Shown piece after piece: positions 6,801 through 7,490 of a DNA stretch of 7,490 nucleotides. This stretch comes from Candidatus Rifleibacteriota bacterium. Lineage in GTDB: Bacteria; Muiribacteriota; Ozemobacteria; Ozemobacterales; Ozemobacteraceae. The stretch spans positions 1 to 7,490 of the forward strand of contig JAQUZA010000143.1 of assembly GCA_028691595.1 (NCBI GenBank), written 5' to 3'. The notes under the pieces are model-generated. The model made no database searches. It had not been told where the DNA came from and saw only the letters and a list, made by a program, of their open reading frames with translations. Positions within the stretch are counted from its first letter, which is position 1. The number at the start of each line of letters is the position of its first letter. The translations under genes and the position numbers were made by a program.

Positions 6801-7365
6801 GGCGAATAATGAGAGAGCCGCTCCAGTTGCCCTGAGCAAGCGCCGGGTTGACAACACGCTCAATAGTGCCGCCCAAGGCAGTGCCGGCCACATTCCATGA
6901 GCCAGTCAGGCCATTTACGTAGCCATTGAGAATGCGGGGGTCAGTGGTTGGGTCTATGGTCATAGACCATGAGCCGTTTGCATCGACCTGATAGTTGCCG
7001 CCGCCGTTTGAAATCGAACCGAATTCAGTCAGCAGACCGTTACCATCGCTTAACATATAGAAGGTTCGAGGATAATTATCGAGCAGAGACGGGCCTGTGT
7101 AAGGCACACCCAGATTCAGACCCGGGTCCTGAGAGGGCTTGAGTATCCATGCCCCGGCCAGCAGAGAATTATTGGTGATTTTGCGCTGCCAGATGTAGGT
7201 AACGCCAACATCGTCATGAGCTTCTGAGGCATAGCTCTTAACGAACCTGAGATTGCCATCGGGAAGCATGATCGGTTGATAGTGGCAAACAACATTGTTG
7301 GCGTGCGTTTCAACTATGGTTGAACATAAAAATCCATCGGTGTGCGTAAAAATCGCCTGCCACAA
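3850..7365 (-). CDS. Long modular protein with lipocalin-like modules, two Big_2 Ig-like domains and an NTF2-like segment; probably 5'-truncated
   Basis: The frame is open for 1171 codons from a TTG at 7365. Residues 67-290 and 519-725 are two copies of one beta-rich module (LLAGAW/LLSGPW starts; shared TGTGI-GLRGG and RTTNDR). Residues 297-420 are a lipocalin-like module (LVGTWNI, LDGNMLRFGD, YEIWRATT). Residues 427-511 and 728-811 are Big_2 Ig-like domains (VAVTGVTLNK, PVNATN, NTAVATV, GTATIT). Residues about 822-975 resemble an NTF2/SnoaL-like fold, and 985-1171 are an unassigned beta-rich end. Big_2 proteins are usually exported and act in adhesion or the envelope. Here there is no signal peptide or lipobox, the first ATG codes for residue 33, and a TAA lies two codons before the TTG. 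Residues 35-61 resemble the 368-388 part of the lipocalin-like module, suggesting the 5' end was lost within an earlier module. It may be a non-functional remnant, though the remaining frame is intact and has its own terminator. Confidence 0.75.
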   Translation of the reverse strand: MWQAIFTHTDGFLCSTIVETHANNVVCHYQPIMLPDGNLRFVKSYASEAHDDVGVTYIWQRKITNNSLLAGAWILKPSQDPGLNLGVPYTGPSLLDNYPRTFYMLSDGNGLLTEFGSISNGGGNYQVDANGSWSMTIDPTTDPRILNGYVNGLTGSWNVAGTALGGTIERVVNPALAQGNWSGSLIIRHNYETGVLATRTVDLSFTVDYSGKVTSLTGTGINGLRGGYMFVGPSGVAKVVLRTTNDRSSPLWEISLEGRLTGDTLYGLAVLDGIDSVNVPVSFGTVSRQTYNAPTFEQLVGTWNIIGGRTSGGEDKTLLPNTDGKFSNFTLAVEKTMTGTGYGEEGTGNVITNTTNVAWTLNYYWGLDGNMLRFGDPASVGNHYEIWRATTSPADPTIMNLECMIDSDDSSRTGEMMIVRKVNVVTAPVAVTGVTLNKSTVSLPTYGKEALFAEISPVNATNKRIIWASSNTAVATVDGLTGMITGMSAGTATITATTVDGAKTATCVVTVISGTINNLSLLSGPWMLTTLDNRSLYLISNGAGLITDFGAISSYVGSYQTDTEGYFTMWIDPKSDDPMTINGRVIGNIGTWTIDADGISGRLERVLDPSLAQGVWNGSATVQYTDYNSGAITTASNYISFSVDAAGKVTSVTGTGITGLRGGSMFISPEGKAKVLIRTTNDRANPWWEFSLEGTFANDAITGRFLVDGASEEGVSPSSATFSRSTSAPVAVTGVTLNKNTTSLAMGAKETLVATIAPVNATNRSVVWSSTNTAVATVSSTGEVVAVSVGTATITVTTVDGGKTANCVVSVSAPSGGAEPAAEDKAVIESIYSAYIALIERANVKGETLVASDLDSLRPHISPSYASSGRNADHWDDELLQAPEEDENLQSLNLTGWQYKQLNADTWMVARLGSITQKDGSTVELTDLSQYWQYTSNLDMIFNASSNDDDFASLIEIFRKENGEWKMIGNQERVDWTAISIQFQRYGIDNSVNTNLLLYLNEVADFPVASVVASGSFINGTVSLSKADGTTNWNNFNGSNDCTLAGIAPNNPGAKIGMKVTFTDGSTQTYVFSQPDTTGIDPLSATISEDAKTFEWGSIAPDKLMNLEISFWGDTGRMAAPYFKTEDATVTQHNFSDGDLAPLSGKTVHIHVSQFRNDGISRDFFTRKTFP
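4933..5184 (-). repeat. Second Big_2 Ig-like repeat within the long gene
   Basis: This encodes residues 728-811 of the long protein. It is closely similar to the repeat at 5833-6087, with identical runs APVAVTGVTLNK and PVNATN in both. Similarity at the DNA level suggests duplication within the gene and could allow recombination between the copies. Confidence 0.75.
5191..5811 (-). repeat. Second copy of the beta-rich module in the long gene
   Basis: This encodes residues 519-725. It parallels the module at 6496-7167: both begin with a LL-x-G-x-W motif, then a D-FG-IS or EFGSIS segment, then LERVLDPSLAQG/IERVVNPALAQG, then TGTGI-GLRGG and RTTNDR. The module was not matched to a named family. 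Confidence 0.65.
5833..6087 (-). repeat. First Big_2 Ig-like repeat within the long gene
   Basis: This encodes residues 427-511, with the Big_2 hallmarks VTGVTLNK, NTAVATVDG, GTATITATT and a closing CVVTV strand. It pairs with the copy at 4933-5184. Confidence 0.75.
6496..7167 (-). repeat. First copy of the beta-rich module in the long gene
   Basis: This encodes residues 67-290. Compared with the copy at 5191-5811 it has an insertion after the opening LLAGAW motif (SQDPGLNLGVPYTGP), but it keeps the same order of conserved motifs. Confidence 0.65.
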
Positions 7366-7401
7366 TTTTTATATCTTTGCCCTGAATTCAAATCCATTCG
7401 C

Positions 7402-7490
7402 ATGAAAAGTTTCTCCCGGATGCTCCGTCTGATCAACGGTCACTGGAAAAACACCATTTATTATCTGGTGTTCAATGTCCTTACTGCACT
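7402..7490 (+). CDS. Probable ABC exporter (fused permease/ATPase), N-terminal fragment
   Basis: The ATG at 7402 begins a frame open to the right edge: 29 complete codons and two further bases. The protein starts MKSFSRMLRLINGHWKNT, a basic amphipathic helix, followed by IYYLVFNVLTA, the start of a hydrophobic segment. This arrangement is typical of the first transmembrane helix of MsbA-like fused ABC transporters, which move lipids or other amphipathic substrates across the inner membrane. The visible part has no diagnostic motif, so the family call rests on overall resemblance. No clear Shine-Dalgarno precedes it. It diverges from the long gene across only 36 bp, too little for two normal promoters, so its promoter probably lies inside the neighbouring reading frame. 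Confidence 0.5.
   Translation, partial: MKSFSRMLRLINGHWKNTIYYLVFNVLTA

Noticed and set aside
7372..7490. Minus-strand open frame from the right edge to the TAA just before the TTG at 7365, as an N-terminal extension of the long protein
   Set aside because: It is in the same frame, so a nonsense mutation was considered. However, it lies opposite a convincing exporter N-terminus and shows no signal peptide or module similarity.

Overview
The window looks like a chromosomal segment from an environmental bacterium of intermediate base composition, probably Gram-negative. It encodes an Ig-like multidomain protein of the kind found on cell surfaces, a PDDEXK_2/Rpn-type nuclease, a predicted cyclic-nucleotide hydrolase, and the start of a likely ABC exporter. 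The phylum cannot be settled from sequence alone. Gene sets like this occur in Spirochaetota and in sediment lineages such as Riflebacteria, but that is only an impression. No rRNA, tRNA, CRISPR array or complete insertion sequence was seen.

Layout, left to right. (1) 1-1774, minus: a 591-codon open stretch that runs off the left edge, with no stop codon. It combines a metallo-beta-lactamase fold with a cyclic-nucleotide-binding domain, the domain pair of the Dictyostelium cGMP-stimulated phosphodiesterases GbpA/GbpB. (2) 1775-2005: a 231-bp divergent intergenic region with a perfect 7+7 palindrome next to the phosphodiesterase start and a 109-bp block bounded by 9-bp inverted repeats. (3) 2006-2377, plus: a small alpha-helical protein with an antitoxin-like N-terminus and a helix-turn-helix-like C-terminus. 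(4) 2498-3448, minus: a PD-(D/E)XK nuclease/transposase-family (Rpn-like) protein. Its start is corrected to an ATG with a strong Shine-Dalgarno, and the gene sits between two imperfect 40-bp direct repeats. (5) 3449-3849: an intergenic region rich in inverted repeats, ending in a strong intrinsic terminator for the next gene. (6) 3850-7365, minus: a long repetitive protein with lipocalin-like modules, two Big_2 Ig-like domains, an NTF2-like segment and a beta-rich C-terminus. Its 5' end looks truncated: it has no signal peptide, no ATG near the start and an in-frame stop just upstream. (7) 7402-7490, plus: the first 29 complete codons of a probable ABC-type exporter.

The genes do not form an operon; adjacent genes are mostly divergent or convergent and look functionally independent. 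The most informative points are the phosphodiesterase-like fusion at the left edge, the nuclease gene bracketed by direct repeats beside a small protein sharing its C-terminal motif, and the apparent truncation junction between the Ig-like protein and the exporter.
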